Part shown: positions 1 through 9,254 of the stretch, piece by piece
How the letters are laid out: every line of letters begins with the position of its first letter
How positions within the stretch are numbered: the stretch's first letter is position 1
NCBI GenBank assembly: GCA_003427395.1
Contig: BFEA01000078.1
Coordinates: forward strand, 3,221,402 to 3,255,819
DNA from: Chara braunii
Taxonomy: Eukaryota; Streptophyta; Charophyceae; Charales; Characeae
Reading direction: 5' to 3'
Length of the DNA stretch: 34,418 nt
The notes under the pieces: model-generated
The model's database searches: none
What the model was told of the DNA's origin: nothing
What the model saw: the letters and a program-made list of their open reading frames with translations, nothing else
Program-made: the position numbers and the translations under genes

Positions 1-376
1 GGTTGGGGTTGGGGAAAGGATGATATCATGATAGATAGGCGAGTGATCGGGCAAAGAAAGGCGAGCGAGCAGTTATGATGCACAATTTGAAGCTAGATTT
101 TCCGCTTCAGTTTCATCTCATCGGGGGCAAACATCTGAGAAAACATCTCTACAGCATCGAAAGCAAAGCAGGCGACACATGTTGGCCCTTTGCGGATATT
201 GACGTCACGTCCGTCCTCCTGGAGCTGAGGTCATTCCACTAGCAATCCCCCCTTCCGGCCCACGACCGTACTCCTACTGGCTACATAGTGGAAAGAAGTT
301 TTCAGCTTTCGTCACAACTTCCAGACCTCCCTTCTTAACGCAAACAGACTTGTCTGTAGTATATCGGTGTATCTAA

Positions 377-471
377 TATGACGCTCTCACAAGAAGCTCC
401 GATCTACTTACAGACCTGTAGAGGTGCGTCTATGCCGCTCTGACACGTGGCTCCAGTCTACTTACAGACCT
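377..471. repeat. 54-bp tandem duplication
   Basis: Two copies, at 377-417 and 431-471, share the order tatg-c-gctct, gctcc and tctacttacagacct with a period of 54 bp. They lie downstream of the stop codon of the minus-strand DUF4360-like gene, so they may fall in its 3' UTR or terminator region. No function can be assigned. Confidence 0.75.
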
Positions 472-516
472 CTATACTTCAAGGTAACAGACTTGACAGT
501 AGCCTTTCCAAGATTG

Positions 517-549
517 CCCCCCCTCCCCCCTCCCCCCTCCCCCCTCCGC
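517..549 (-). other. G-quadruplex-prone G tract in the 3' UTR of the DUF4360-like gene
   Basis: The plus strand is a run of C6-7 tracts separated by single T residues. The minus strand, which is the sense strand of the neighbouring gene, therefore reads four G tracts of six to seven bases with one-base loops. It starts about 58 nt after the stop codon at 607-609, so it would be in the mRNA 3' UTR. Four such tracts with loops of one nucleotide match the usual quadruplex pattern; folding itself is inferred. Confidence 0.7.
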
Positions 550-606
550 CCTTGCCTTTCTTCTTCCGGCGGCTGGTTGTCTGACTTGTGCCAGCCACCG
601 CTCGGC

Positions 607-1251
607 TCAGCAACTCCGCCAGTTGAAGTAAAACTTTTGCGTGAGCTTGAGATCTTGCGAGTCCTGAGTGAGCAGTCCGTTCCTCGGCGGCTGGAAATCT
701 CCGGGATTCACTCGGACCTCCGACTTGAGCTGAAGGTTCCTCACCACGTTGCAAGCGCTTTCGACGGCCGCGATGAACTCGTTGGCCACCTCGAAGTTGT
801 CGTCGAACGGGCCGTCGAAGTTGTGCGTGGCGGAGGCCGTCCCTGGCAGGCCGGAAATGTAGTAGCTCGTCTTGATAGTGCCCTTGACGCCGGCGTCCAA
901 CTTACCGTACCCGCGCATGGTCACCGTCCCGAGGGTGAAGACGAAGCCAGGAGGATAGTTGAGCTTGACGGTCACGACACAGCTCTTCCGCATGTTCGTC
1001 TGGAGGCCCCCGTCGGTGGTTGCAGTGTACTTGCTGAACATTACCGTCAGCGCCTGGCCGTCGCTGGAGATGGAACCTTCCGCAGATCCGGAGGGACAAC
1101 CATCTCCGTTATAAGAGAAGCCTTCGATGCTCACGGTATTTGCCGGCGGAGCTTCAGCCTGTCCATGCACGGCCAGCTGGAGCATCGTCACCAGCAGCAG
1201 CAGCGCCGCCATTGCCCCCATTGGGGAGAAGGACGGGAACAACATCTTCAT
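607..1251 (-). CDS. DUF4360-like secreted protein (copy 1)
   Basis: A 214-residue protein read from the ATG at 1251. An upstream in-frame ATG at 1338 would add 29 polar residues before the signal peptide, so the inner start, followed at once by a hydrophobic stretch, is preferred. Residues 1 to about 30 form a signal peptide with the core ALLLLVTMLQLAV, so the product should enter the secretory pathway. The mature part matches my memory of the DUF4360 family: GDGCPSGS at 49-56, TATTDGGL at 76-83, MRKSC at 87-91, RGYGKLDAGVKGT at 113-125, TSYYISG at 128-134, and a closing NWRSC. Four cysteines (52, 91, 167, 214) could form two disulphides. The function of the family is unknown to me. The gene is intronless with stop codon TGA, and it points away from its paralogue at 31476-32090, with which it shares roughly two fifths of residues by eye. 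A TATA box lies at 1491-1497. Confidence 0.88.
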   Translation of the reverse strand: MKMLFPSFSPMGAMAALLLLVTMLQLAVHGQAEAPPANTVSIEGFSYNGDGCPSGSAEGSISSDGQALTVMFSKYTATTDGGLQTNMRKSCVVTVKLNYPPGFVFTLGTVTMRGYGKLDAGVKGTIKTSYYISGLPGTASATHNFDGPFDDNFEVANEFIAAVESACNVVRNLQLKSEVRVNPGDFQPPRNGLLTQDSQDLKLTQKFYFNWRSC

Positions 1252-1490
1252 TTCGAGAACCGTCCGCCGGTCTTCTTGAAATTGATCGGCGGATTCGGCG
1301 CCAACCACCAACTGTCCACTCCTTTTTTTCTCTGCCAAGGTACGGGCAAGAGAGATCCCTCCCTCCCTGCTTCGCCAGCTGAATCTCCGACTGGGTGAGG
1401 CTGCGCCAACTGCGTTTCGATCACTGCAGCTCTCTACCGTAACGATCAGATGCCAATCTACATGATGGAACTGGACGCTGGGATATGCGG

Positions 1491-1497
1491 TTTTATA
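1491..1497 (-). promoter_or_regulatory. TATA box of the minus-strand DUF4360-like gene
   Basis: The minus strand reads TATAAAA, 240 bp before the preferred ATG at 1251. A transcription start about 30 bp downstream, near 1465, would give a 5' UTR of about 210 nt. The plus-strand paralogue also has a TATA box about 190 bp before its ATG, which supports the assignment. The transcription start is inferred. Confidence 0.6.
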
Positions 1498-1522
1498 ACG
1501 CTCTTGTTGTTAAGCTTAGCTA

Positions 1523-1592
1523 TATGTGGTGCCAGCCATTGCTATAGGGGTTCCGTGGCATCTATGTGGTGCCACTCATTGCTATAGGGGTT
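1523..1592. repeat. Direct repeat upstream of the TATA box
   Basis: The block tatgtggtgcc followed by cattgctataggggt occurs at 1523 and again at 1563, a 40-bp period. The motif gctatagggg or gctatcggga recurs several more times to about 1700. It lies just upstream of the TATA box of copy 1 and could hold repeated binding sites, or be simple local duplication. Confidence 0.65.
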
Positions 1593-1831
1593 TGCTATAA
1601 GAATGGAGTTCCCGCCATTGCTATCGGGATCTGCTATTGGACTCTGCTATTGCTGGCGCTATAGGGGTACAAATGCCGGAAATAGGGGTAGCGCTAAAGG
1701 GTGAAATAGAGAGTCCTATGCAAGCACAGCTACCTCTCACAGTCAAGCGTTTGAATGTTGGCCACCATATTGAAAGAAGAATCTGAAAGAGGGAATAGGA
1801 ATAATAACTCGTTTAAAAAAACAAGAAAGGG
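1593..1831. other. Stretch without a recognised feature
   Basis: Apart from scattered copies of the gctat-gggg motif up to about 1700, I see no gene, RNA or mobile element here. Short open frames lack any recognisable protein. Confidence 0.5.
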
Positions 1832-2036
1832 GTCACTACGCGGGAGTCACAAAAACAGTTTGAAATTACACTTCCGTCCAAAACGAGTTTCGAATTGCAC
1901 TCACTGTGGCCCTGTGGGCAATGCACCGTACCAGAAAGGTGGCTTGTATACATTGCCCACAGTGAGTGCAATTCGAAACTCGTTTTGGCCCGATGTTTAA
2001 TTTCAAACTGTTTTTTGTGACTCCCGGCGTAGCTAC
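1832..2036. mobile_element. Fold-back (MITE-like) element
   Basis: The left arm (about 1832-1923) and right arm (about 1951-2036) are inverted copies. Shared blocks are gggagtcacaaaaaacagtt (one A fewer on the left), tttgaaatta, ccaaaacgagtttcgaattg and cactcactgtgg, with a central loop of about 27 bp. The right arm, inverted, starts near GGTAGCTACGCC and the left near GGTCACTACGC, so the termini are similar but decayed. There is no coding capacity, as expected for a non-autonomous element. The family and target duplication are not identified. Confidence 0.85.
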
Positions 2037-2150
2037 CTGAATCCCAACGACGCAATTGGCGGCGGGCGCTGCCCTAAAAGGCTAAAACTGCAATCGCCTC
2101 AGTGCGGCCTAACCACATGGAAACAATGCATAGAACACGATGCTCACGGG

Positions 2151-2194
<44 letters not shown>

Positions 2195-2587
2195 TGATGC
2201 TATTTTGCACTCCTGCCCCCCGTGAGGTCCAATAAGAAAAGGGATACCTTGAACGGCCAGATGGAATAGTTCTCGAGCATCTGTGGGGGAAGTACACCCA
2301 TGAGTGATGACTCGAGGGCGTTGGAACTTGCCGAGTGGCCCGAGTCTGAAAATTTAACGCGCTTACTTCGCCACGTCCAAAACTGTCGAAAAATTTCCAC
2401 CGCAACTGGCCTAGAGGAGAGTGGGCGAGTGCTAAAGTGGGAGGATGACAGCTGCGAGCAGTCGCAATCAGGATGTCCGAGCTGGAAGGTTCTGCTTGTG
2501 TGTTCTGGTAGTGCTAGAAACAGACGAAGTCAGTGCCTTGTGCGTCCGTTCTCCACGTTGCACATCGACATGAGAAGTTCTCATTGC

Positions 2588-2591
<4 letters not shown>
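2037..2591. other. Intergenic stretch with a 42-base poly(A) run
   Basis: A run of 42 A residues occupies 2151-2192. It may be the tail of an old plus-strand retroposon, but I could not find a convincing body or target duplication. The remainder shows no recognisable gene, and open frames on either strand do not resemble known proteins. Confidence 0.45.

Positions 2592-2634
<43 letters not shown>
2592..2634. repeat. (TC)n microsatellite
   Basis: An uninterrupted TC dinucleotide run of about 43 bp. Open reading frames through it (Ser-Leu or Glu-Arg repeats) are artefacts of the dinucleotide. Confidence 0.95.
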
Positions 2635-2637
<3 letters not shown>

Positions 2638-2919
2638 TTCTTTGCCCCCCCGTGCGGCTGTGTGCCAAGTCTTTTAGACTCTTTAGGGAAGAACGTTGCG
2701 CAAAAGATTGAATTCCTCTTAACACTGATTACCTCTGTCTGAAGGGGAATATACAATACAAGTTGAACGTGATATGATCCGTTAGTTAGACAGAGGTAAA
2801 GGGACCCTCACTATACGGGGGTGTCGTTCGAACGTATCCTCTGGGTTCTCGGAATGGGAGGGGATGCTTTTGCCAGTTGGGTTGGGTTAAAAAACGGTAT
2901 ATCACTTTCCCATATGAAC

Positions 2920-2996
2920 ATGGGACCTCGCTCCGCGACTCACCAATTTTGCAAGATGGGAATAAATCTTCCTCTAGAATATGGAAAGTCACACCG

Positions 2997-3000
<4 letters not shown>
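2920..3000 (-). mobile_element. Dispersed GGGCCTCGCTCCACC-family element, copy a
   Basis: Read on the minus strand it runs from a ggcggtg start through ttccatattct and ggaagattyattc to ggtgagt and ggagcgaggtcccat. It is clearly related to the plus-strand copies at 19539-19617 and 20775-20858 and to the copy at 30731-30812. It abuts the TA microsatellite that follows. No coding content. Confidence 0.7.

Positions 3001-3040
<40 letters not shown>
3001..3040. repeat. (TA)20 microsatellite
   Basis: Twenty perfect TA repeats directly at the inner end of the adjoining dispersed element. Confidence 0.97.
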
Positions 3041-3042
<2 letters not shown>

Positions 3043-3661
3043 CGTGGTCTACGCGTTGGAGCTCGTGGTCACGGCAGCCGTCGATCTGGGGGGGATTGTC
3101 AGTGAGGGCATATTACTCAAACTAGCACTTGTTCACCTATATCTGGACGGAACTGCGGGCAGATGCATTAACGTGCGACCGTAAACGGCGTCGGGTTGTG
3201 CGAGTGTGAGTACAGCTTGAGACACGGGGAACTAGCACCCGCGGGTACACAGGTGGCAGCACTGTCTCCCTTCTGGATCTGACTCAGCAGGCGAGCTCAC
3301 CACAGAGAACTGTGGGGCTACCAGTCCCACCCGTCGCGTCCAGCGGCTCGCACTATCTCAAGGAAATGCTCACCATCACACGCGGCCTCGAGACCACAAG
3401 TGGCATCCCGATCACTCGCGAGCGAGGTATCTCCCTTTTTTTCCTTTTTTCTCTTTTTTGTTTTCACTGGCAGTGCTTTTAGAGGGAAAAGAAAAAGGGA
3501 AAAGAACAAAGAGCGACACTGTTGTCAGCTTGTTATTTTCCCCCCCCTTTTTCAAGGAAGCACCTCGTCGGTGAGATAAAAATATATGGCTGATGAGGAG
3601 AAGGCAGCTTTCTTAAAAAGAATTAAAAAAAAAAAAAAAGGAACGGCACTCGTGCCGTAGG
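3041..3661. other. Intergenic stretch without a gene
   Basis: Mixed sequence with short T-rich and A-rich runs (for example around 3435-3465 and 3626-3640). I see no gene, RNA or clear repeat unit here. Confidence 0.4.
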
Positions 3662-3674
3662 AATTCGTGGGGCT

Positions 3675-3813
3675 TAGGGTGGCCTGATAGCCTAAGCCCC
3701 ACCCTGGGCTGAAAAGGCCACCGTTGTCAGATTAGACACAAGATTGAATTTACCTGGGCTGGTTAGTCCGATGATAATACCTCAAGGCCATCGCCCTTTG
3801 AAAAAAAAAAAAA
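3675..3813 (+). mobile_element. 5'-truncated SINE (copy 1) with 13-bp target duplication
   Basis: From about 3699 the sequence matches the 3' part of the SINE at 14030-14486: caccctgggc, gaaaaggccac, tgtcagattagacac, gattgaatttacct, ggctggttagtccgatgata, cctcaaggccatcgcccttt, then a run of A. The 13-bp direct repeat AATTCGTGGGGCT flanks it at 3662-3674 and 3814-3826, a clear target-site duplication. The first about 25 bp are not colinear with the SINE and resemble an inverted piece of it. Confidence 0.9.
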
Positions 3814-3984
3814 AATTCGTGGGGCTCCACCTGCCTGCCCTTTCCGGAATTCTTGGACAAAGGTAGCAGCACATGCAGTCTCAAGTTCAGAACCCCACAG
3901 AATCAGCACGCTATCGCGCAAAACAGAGGACTCCAACTTTCAGTGATTGTACGGAATTTGTCAGTGCACTTAGGCAGAATCCCC

Positions 3985-4083
3985 GGGCCCGAGTCCCACT
4001 TACCTGAATTCTCAATTCCCGACCTTCCATTAGCAAGATTGACGGCCAGAAATGAAGAATCAGAGTAAGTGGGACTTGGCCCC
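3985..4083. mobile_element. Short fold-back element
   Basis: Imperfect inverted arms of 30-45 bp (3985-4014 and 4054-4083) share GTCCCACTTAC and then ctga-ttct-ca, and begin with GGGCC-type ends. The termini resemble those of other elements in this window. The flanking block gtgggacttggcc occurs again at 30637. Confidence 0.65.
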
Positions 4084-4289
4084 CAAAAGGAAAAAATTTT
4101 AGAAAGCCCAGTGGAGCTCGAGGAATTCCTCGAAGAATGGGCAGTGGAGAACAACCCCACACCAACCGGTGTGAACGCCAAGAAATGCCATTGTAGTAAT
4201 CGTGCATCATCAGCCTGCTACGAAACGTCTCACCCCTTTGGGCCTCGTTCCACACCACTTACGAATACTTACATTGTAAGGGCACCCTA

Positions 4290-4306
4290 ACCGACCGAGG
4301 GTGATT
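4290..4306. repeat. LINE target-site duplication, 3' side
   Basis: ACCGACCGAGGGTGATT, identical to 13117-13133 and directly adjoining the poly(T) that is the LINE poly(A) tail on the minus strand. Confidence 0.93.
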
Positions 4307-4747
4307 TTTTTTTTTTTTTTTAAACAAGCCCAAGTTAATGCTAGAGGTGCTGCAGGCAGGCACCGCTAGCACTCTCAGGGAGGCTGCATCTATTGGTGGG
4401 GAGCAGCACCTACTGGAAAACGGGTCCAGCGTCCCTCACATTGATTGAATATTGGAAGAAACATAGAATGAGATGAACCTCAAAAACTGGGTGTACCTAC
4501 TGAAACCTCCAGAATATAATTCCTGTATCTCCTTCTGCTATCAGCTGCCTCTTCACTCGATTACTGAGCGCCAGATCTCACAGTCTTTTTCTAGCAGCAC
4601 CATAGCAATCTATTAGGATTTTGCAAGTTATTGCAGAATCTGAATTCTTTACTTTACAAATTGCCATACCAACTGTTGGGAACTAAACTCAATGCCGCTG
4701 GAGGGAATGGGTCTGGGAAGTCAGCCAGAGGGTGAAGAGGGATACTG

Positions 4748-7700
4748 CTATCTATTTTTGTCCACTCCTGAAAAACAATGCGATAATCCCGTCGAATTTC
4801 CTCTTGGTGACTTGTTTGTTGTTCTTTTCTGACCTTTCCCCATATGATCTTGCCAATTCTTCCAGTCGCCACTGAAGTTTTGAAAGTGTTGAATAATTTC
4901 TTTCCTTGATGACAGATATTTAACTTTTTCTTTTACCTTTCCCCATTGAGCTGTGATCTCTATTTGAATCTGTTGTTTGATGGAATCAGTGAATACTGGA
5001 CCATCCAGTCTTGCTCCCTCCATTTCATACGTACACCGCCTCCGCCAAATGGCCCACATGAGTGCTCTTCTTCCTGTGATAAAAGGGTTATGAGTAAAAT
5101 TATCTGCTTGTTCTTTTTCCCAAGTCTCACATAGCAAAGCCTTCAACTCCCACGGCCATCTGTGGGCAGTTTCTAAGGTGCTCCATATCCTGTCCCACCA
5201 GCGCCATAGCCATATCAACCCTGGGCATTGTAGAAAGATATACTCGATTGTCTCTGGAATTTTCCTTGAAGGGAATGCTGAGGTATAGAATTTGCACTAG
5301 GGGGAAGCCAAACCTCTTATTTCTAGAGAGGTTCTATCTATAATCCAGTCATTTGTGGGGAGACATCGATGCTCTATTTGCCATTGTAATGATGCTACTT
5401 TGGCAGGTCTGGACTTGATATTTTTGAACCATTTGATGTTCCGCAGAGAGTTTTTACTTACATTTAAATGTTTCATCCATCTTTGTCTCCACTTTATCTT
5501 TTAGGTTCAGTCTAGGACTCAGCATACGATATGTAGACTTGATTGACAATGTGTGTAGGGTGCGATTATACTTTCTGTTTTTCCCCATTGTTACAGTCCA
5601 TACCCAGTTAGCCGGATCCATAGGGAGTTTATTGATTGGACAGTTACGTTTGAAGGCATGCCATTGGTTTTTACTTTCTAACACTCTTATTCTGAAAATT
5701 TGATCCACCTGTACCCATCTTACTTCTTGTGGGTGAGTTTTCTGAAGTATGTTATTATGGCCTAAAGAGAAAATTGTAATGAGAAAGGATCCATCCTTAT
5801 GAGTCATAATGGCATTATCAATCAGTCGTTCATTATCATGCAGACCAACCCAATCATCTTCTAGAATCTTTGGTCCCTTTTCTTAGTATCCTCACCCAAT
5901 CTAAGGGGATCAATTCAATTATTGATTCCCTTGCTGAATCGAATTGTCGACAATATCTTAGCTTTGGAGAAAGCTCTGAGTGGGAGAACCAATCCCTTGT
6001 TTCTTCGTTCCAGACGTCTCCTATTCTATGAATACCATTCTTAATTCATCCTTTCCAAGGAGAGTGAGTACAATGTAGCATTCTTCCTTGGGGGTCCGTG
6101 ATCCATCTATTGTTAAAAAGCGGCTGTTGGCAGACCTCTTCCCATCTTTTTTTGGTGGAATCTTATCTGGAAGAGGTCACTTTCTCCATATTTTGATTAG
6201 ATCTGGCCAGAATGAGTCATTTTTTATATCTAATCTTGTTGCTTGATGTTTGGAGTTCGTTTCTTGGCTTGGGAGCTATGATCTCCCTACAGGTATAGCC
6301 AAAACTGATTTTCTATCCACATCATTGGGTCTATCCCTAAGGGTGTTTCCGGTACTAATCTCGTAATTTGTTCCCAGGCTAATGCCAACCATGGGGTGTG
6401 GGGGTTGAACAACAAACGTTTAATCCATTGAATTGCCAATGTCATTGCTTGCAAGGCTGGGTCCAAAATACATAATCCACCCCTTGTCTTTGGTTGTATT
6501 ACTGCTTGTCAAGCCACTCTATTAATGACATTTTTATAGTCGTGATTTCCCCTCCATAGATATGCTGATACTTGACGTTGTAGTACTTTCAGGGCTGATT
6601 TGTCAAGAGCCCAGATAGATGATTTATACCAAATTGAAGCGAATATTACATTATTAATAATGAATGATCTCCCTATTAAAGATGTTTGTTTATCTTTCCA
6701 CTGTTCCATCTTTGCTAGGGCGGCTTCAGAAATGCATTCATTATTTGCTGATGGTTTTCCTGTTGCTGCCTACGAGATTCCTAGCACTCTGATTGAAGTG
6801 TCTGAAGGTACCCCGTTGATGAGGGGCTGTTTTGGTGGTCTCATTCCTTGGTAATGCATCCACCACCCTTGAGTCTTATTCCCCCAGTTAATCCTCATAT
6901 CGGAGAGTGAGCAGAATTTATCCATCAGTGTTTGGATTTCTTTCATGTTTTCCTGAGAGGCTTCAACCATCAATGAGAGGTCATCAGCAAACAATGAACA
7001 AACTCATATCGCCACTTTTAGAATGTAAGGGATCTGGATACACTTAATATTTTCGTTTTGGCGTAAATTAGCTGCTAGAGCCTCCATCATTATTACAAAC
7101 GGGAAGGGGGCAATGGGGTCACCTTGCCTCACTGAACGTTCAAGTTCAATAGGAGGGGCTAGGTTACCATTTATCATCACCCTTGTTGTAAAATTTTAGT
7201 GTAAAATTTGAACCCACCTTTTAAACAATTTTCAAAATTTAATTTTTTCATGCATTTGTCTAGAAACAACCAATCCACATGGTCATAAGTTTTTTCAAAA
7301 TCTATGAAAATAAAAGTTGCATTATGTTCTGATTGTCTGGACAGCTTGATTAATTCATTAACCAATAGGATATTATCTTGAATATTTCTTCCTTCAATAA
7401 ATCCTGTCTTGGTTGGATGAATGATATCTGTTATAACTTTCATTAAGCGGTTTGCTAGAGCCTTAGCCACTACTTTGTAAACCACTGTTAGTAAAGTAAT
7501 TGGTCTGTAGTTTTTTATGTTTGTTTTCTCCCCTTTTTTGTATAAGAGAGTCAGAATCCCTTGTCCCACCACCTCTCCCATACTCCCTGTATCCCACACT
7601 TCATGGTACAAGTCCATAAGATCTTGGGACAAATGTTCTCACATCCCCTCCCAGAATTCTTTAAGTAAACCATCTATTCTTGAAGTTTTCTCTTCCTCCA

Positions 7701-9232
7701 TCTGTATCAATGCCGACCAAAATTTCTCTTTAGAGAGGGATTATTCTAACATCGACTTTTGATCTACTGAGAGGGATTTTGTGAGAGGGACCAGAAATTC
7801 ATCTATCTCTTGTTCTCGTTGTGCTTTGGGGATGTTTTTACATTCAGATTTGAATAGTTCCTTGTAAAAGTTCCTTGCTATCTGTGTACATGCAGCAGTC
7901 GAAGTGGCCCAGGGCCCTTGTGGGTCCCGAAGGTCAGAGAAAGCCTCAATCACTGATCTACTTGTTCTAGCCTTCGTTATTGCAAAGAATCTAACATCCA
8001 TAACACCTTCAGTGTGATGTCCTTTCAACTTCCCTCTAATTCTGAGTCCTTGTCATCGATGTTATGAAAATGATAAAAGTTTGAGCTCAATGTTATTAAT
8101 TTCCTTTGCAATTGACTCTAGTTCTGAATCGTCTGTTGAGACTTCTTCCTGTTGTTGTAACTGTTGAAGTTGTGTTTGGAGGTTTATTTCCTCAAAATGT
8201 CGTTGAGCAGCTAATAATCTGGAATATTCATTGCATTTACGGCCAAAAAAAAAAAGGTCGTTGTTGAACCATCTTATGTCATCATTAATCAACTTTTTTT
8301 GTTCCCTCCAAAAAGACCAGACATTCTTTAAATAGCTTTTAAACCGATCCAAGTTTAATAACGACGTGTTTACCTTGAAGAAACATCTACCTTGATCGTT
8401 TCTTTTTTTTTTAAGATAATATCGCCACACACATGGCGTGGTCGAGGCCTAGAAAAATACTGCATGGAAAGATCTCTGCTTCCAACTCTTCCGATAATAA
8501 GATGAAATCTATACGTGATTTCGTTGCTTTCAATGTTTGGTTTTTCCTAAAGCATGTATATTTGCGTTTGGCCGGGTGTAAACGCCTATATGAATAAAAA
8601 AGATTCAGAGATTGACTTAACACTTTTATAATTTGTTTATCCAGCTCTATGTATGAGGGAGATGGGGAGGGGATATGCCAACGATCAAGATGGCGATCGG
8701 GGGCAGCATTAAAATCTCCCGCCACAATAACTGGAATACCAACTGGAAGGATCCCTTTAATGATCTCAAAAAATTGTCTCGTTTCCCCTGCTTCGTTTGG
8801 ACCATACACACATAGTATTGTTACTATTTCCAGTTCCAACATGACGGTCACAAAAACCCATCTTCCTTCTTTCTTGTCCTCTGCCCATTATACTGGCTGT
8901 ATCCTAGAGTGAGGAGGTATCCAGATAGCCACCCCTGCACTGCTTGGCTTTTTGGCACGTGCTCTGAAGGCTCTATGGGGCCAAATTTGTTTGTGTATGT
9001 GGTTATGTTCAACATTATCCATCAGGTGAGTTTCTTGGATGCAGACTGCATCAGGCCAGTCTCTCCCTTCAACCCTTTTCAATTGATCAAAGATTGCTTG
9101 TCTCTTTGTTTGCTTGGCTGATGCTAGCCCATTTACATTGAGTGAGCGAAGATCAATGTCTGCTTCTCTCTTGAGCAGTTTCCATTCTTTATCCTTGTTA
9201 TATAGTGCATTAAATACATTGATTTATCCCAT
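4748..9232 (-). pseudogene. LINE ORF2: endonuclease and reverse transcriptase, interrupted
   Basis: Starts at the ATG at 9232, 22 nt after the ORF1 stop. The endonuclease (about 9175-8411) shows SLNVNGL, VCIQETHL, VYGPNEA, AGDFNAAPDRHLDRW, SRIDFILL and GLDHA. The reverse transcriptase (about 7600-6770) shows YKKGEKTNIKNYRPITLL, FIDFEKTYDHVDW (motif A), SVRQGDP (motif B) and FADD (motif C). Next come the thumb-like PKTRGGLCILDP region and a zf-RVT-like end with IKWF, EHRCLPTNDW and ETIEYIFLQCPG. Frame changes lie near an A10 run at about 8402-8411, near 7215, and between about 6100 and 5300. In-frame stops include TAA at 9224, 8888, 8062 and 7741, TGA at 8053, 7639, 7004 and about 6521, and TAG at 6770. 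The last stop, TAG at 4748, is taken as the end. The product would copy its own RNA into nicked DNA; this copy cannot. Confidence 0.92.
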
Positions 9233-9254
9233 CACTGTAATTTAATATTTAAAC

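Noticed and set aside
1-18. ggttggggttgggg at the window start as telomere-like sequence.
   Set aside because: Only about two units, not a known plant or algal telomere repeat, and followed by ordinary sequence.
424-1398. Long plus-strand open frame over the left gene.
   Set aside because: It is antisense to the DUF4360-like gene, whose protein has a signal peptide and family motifs.
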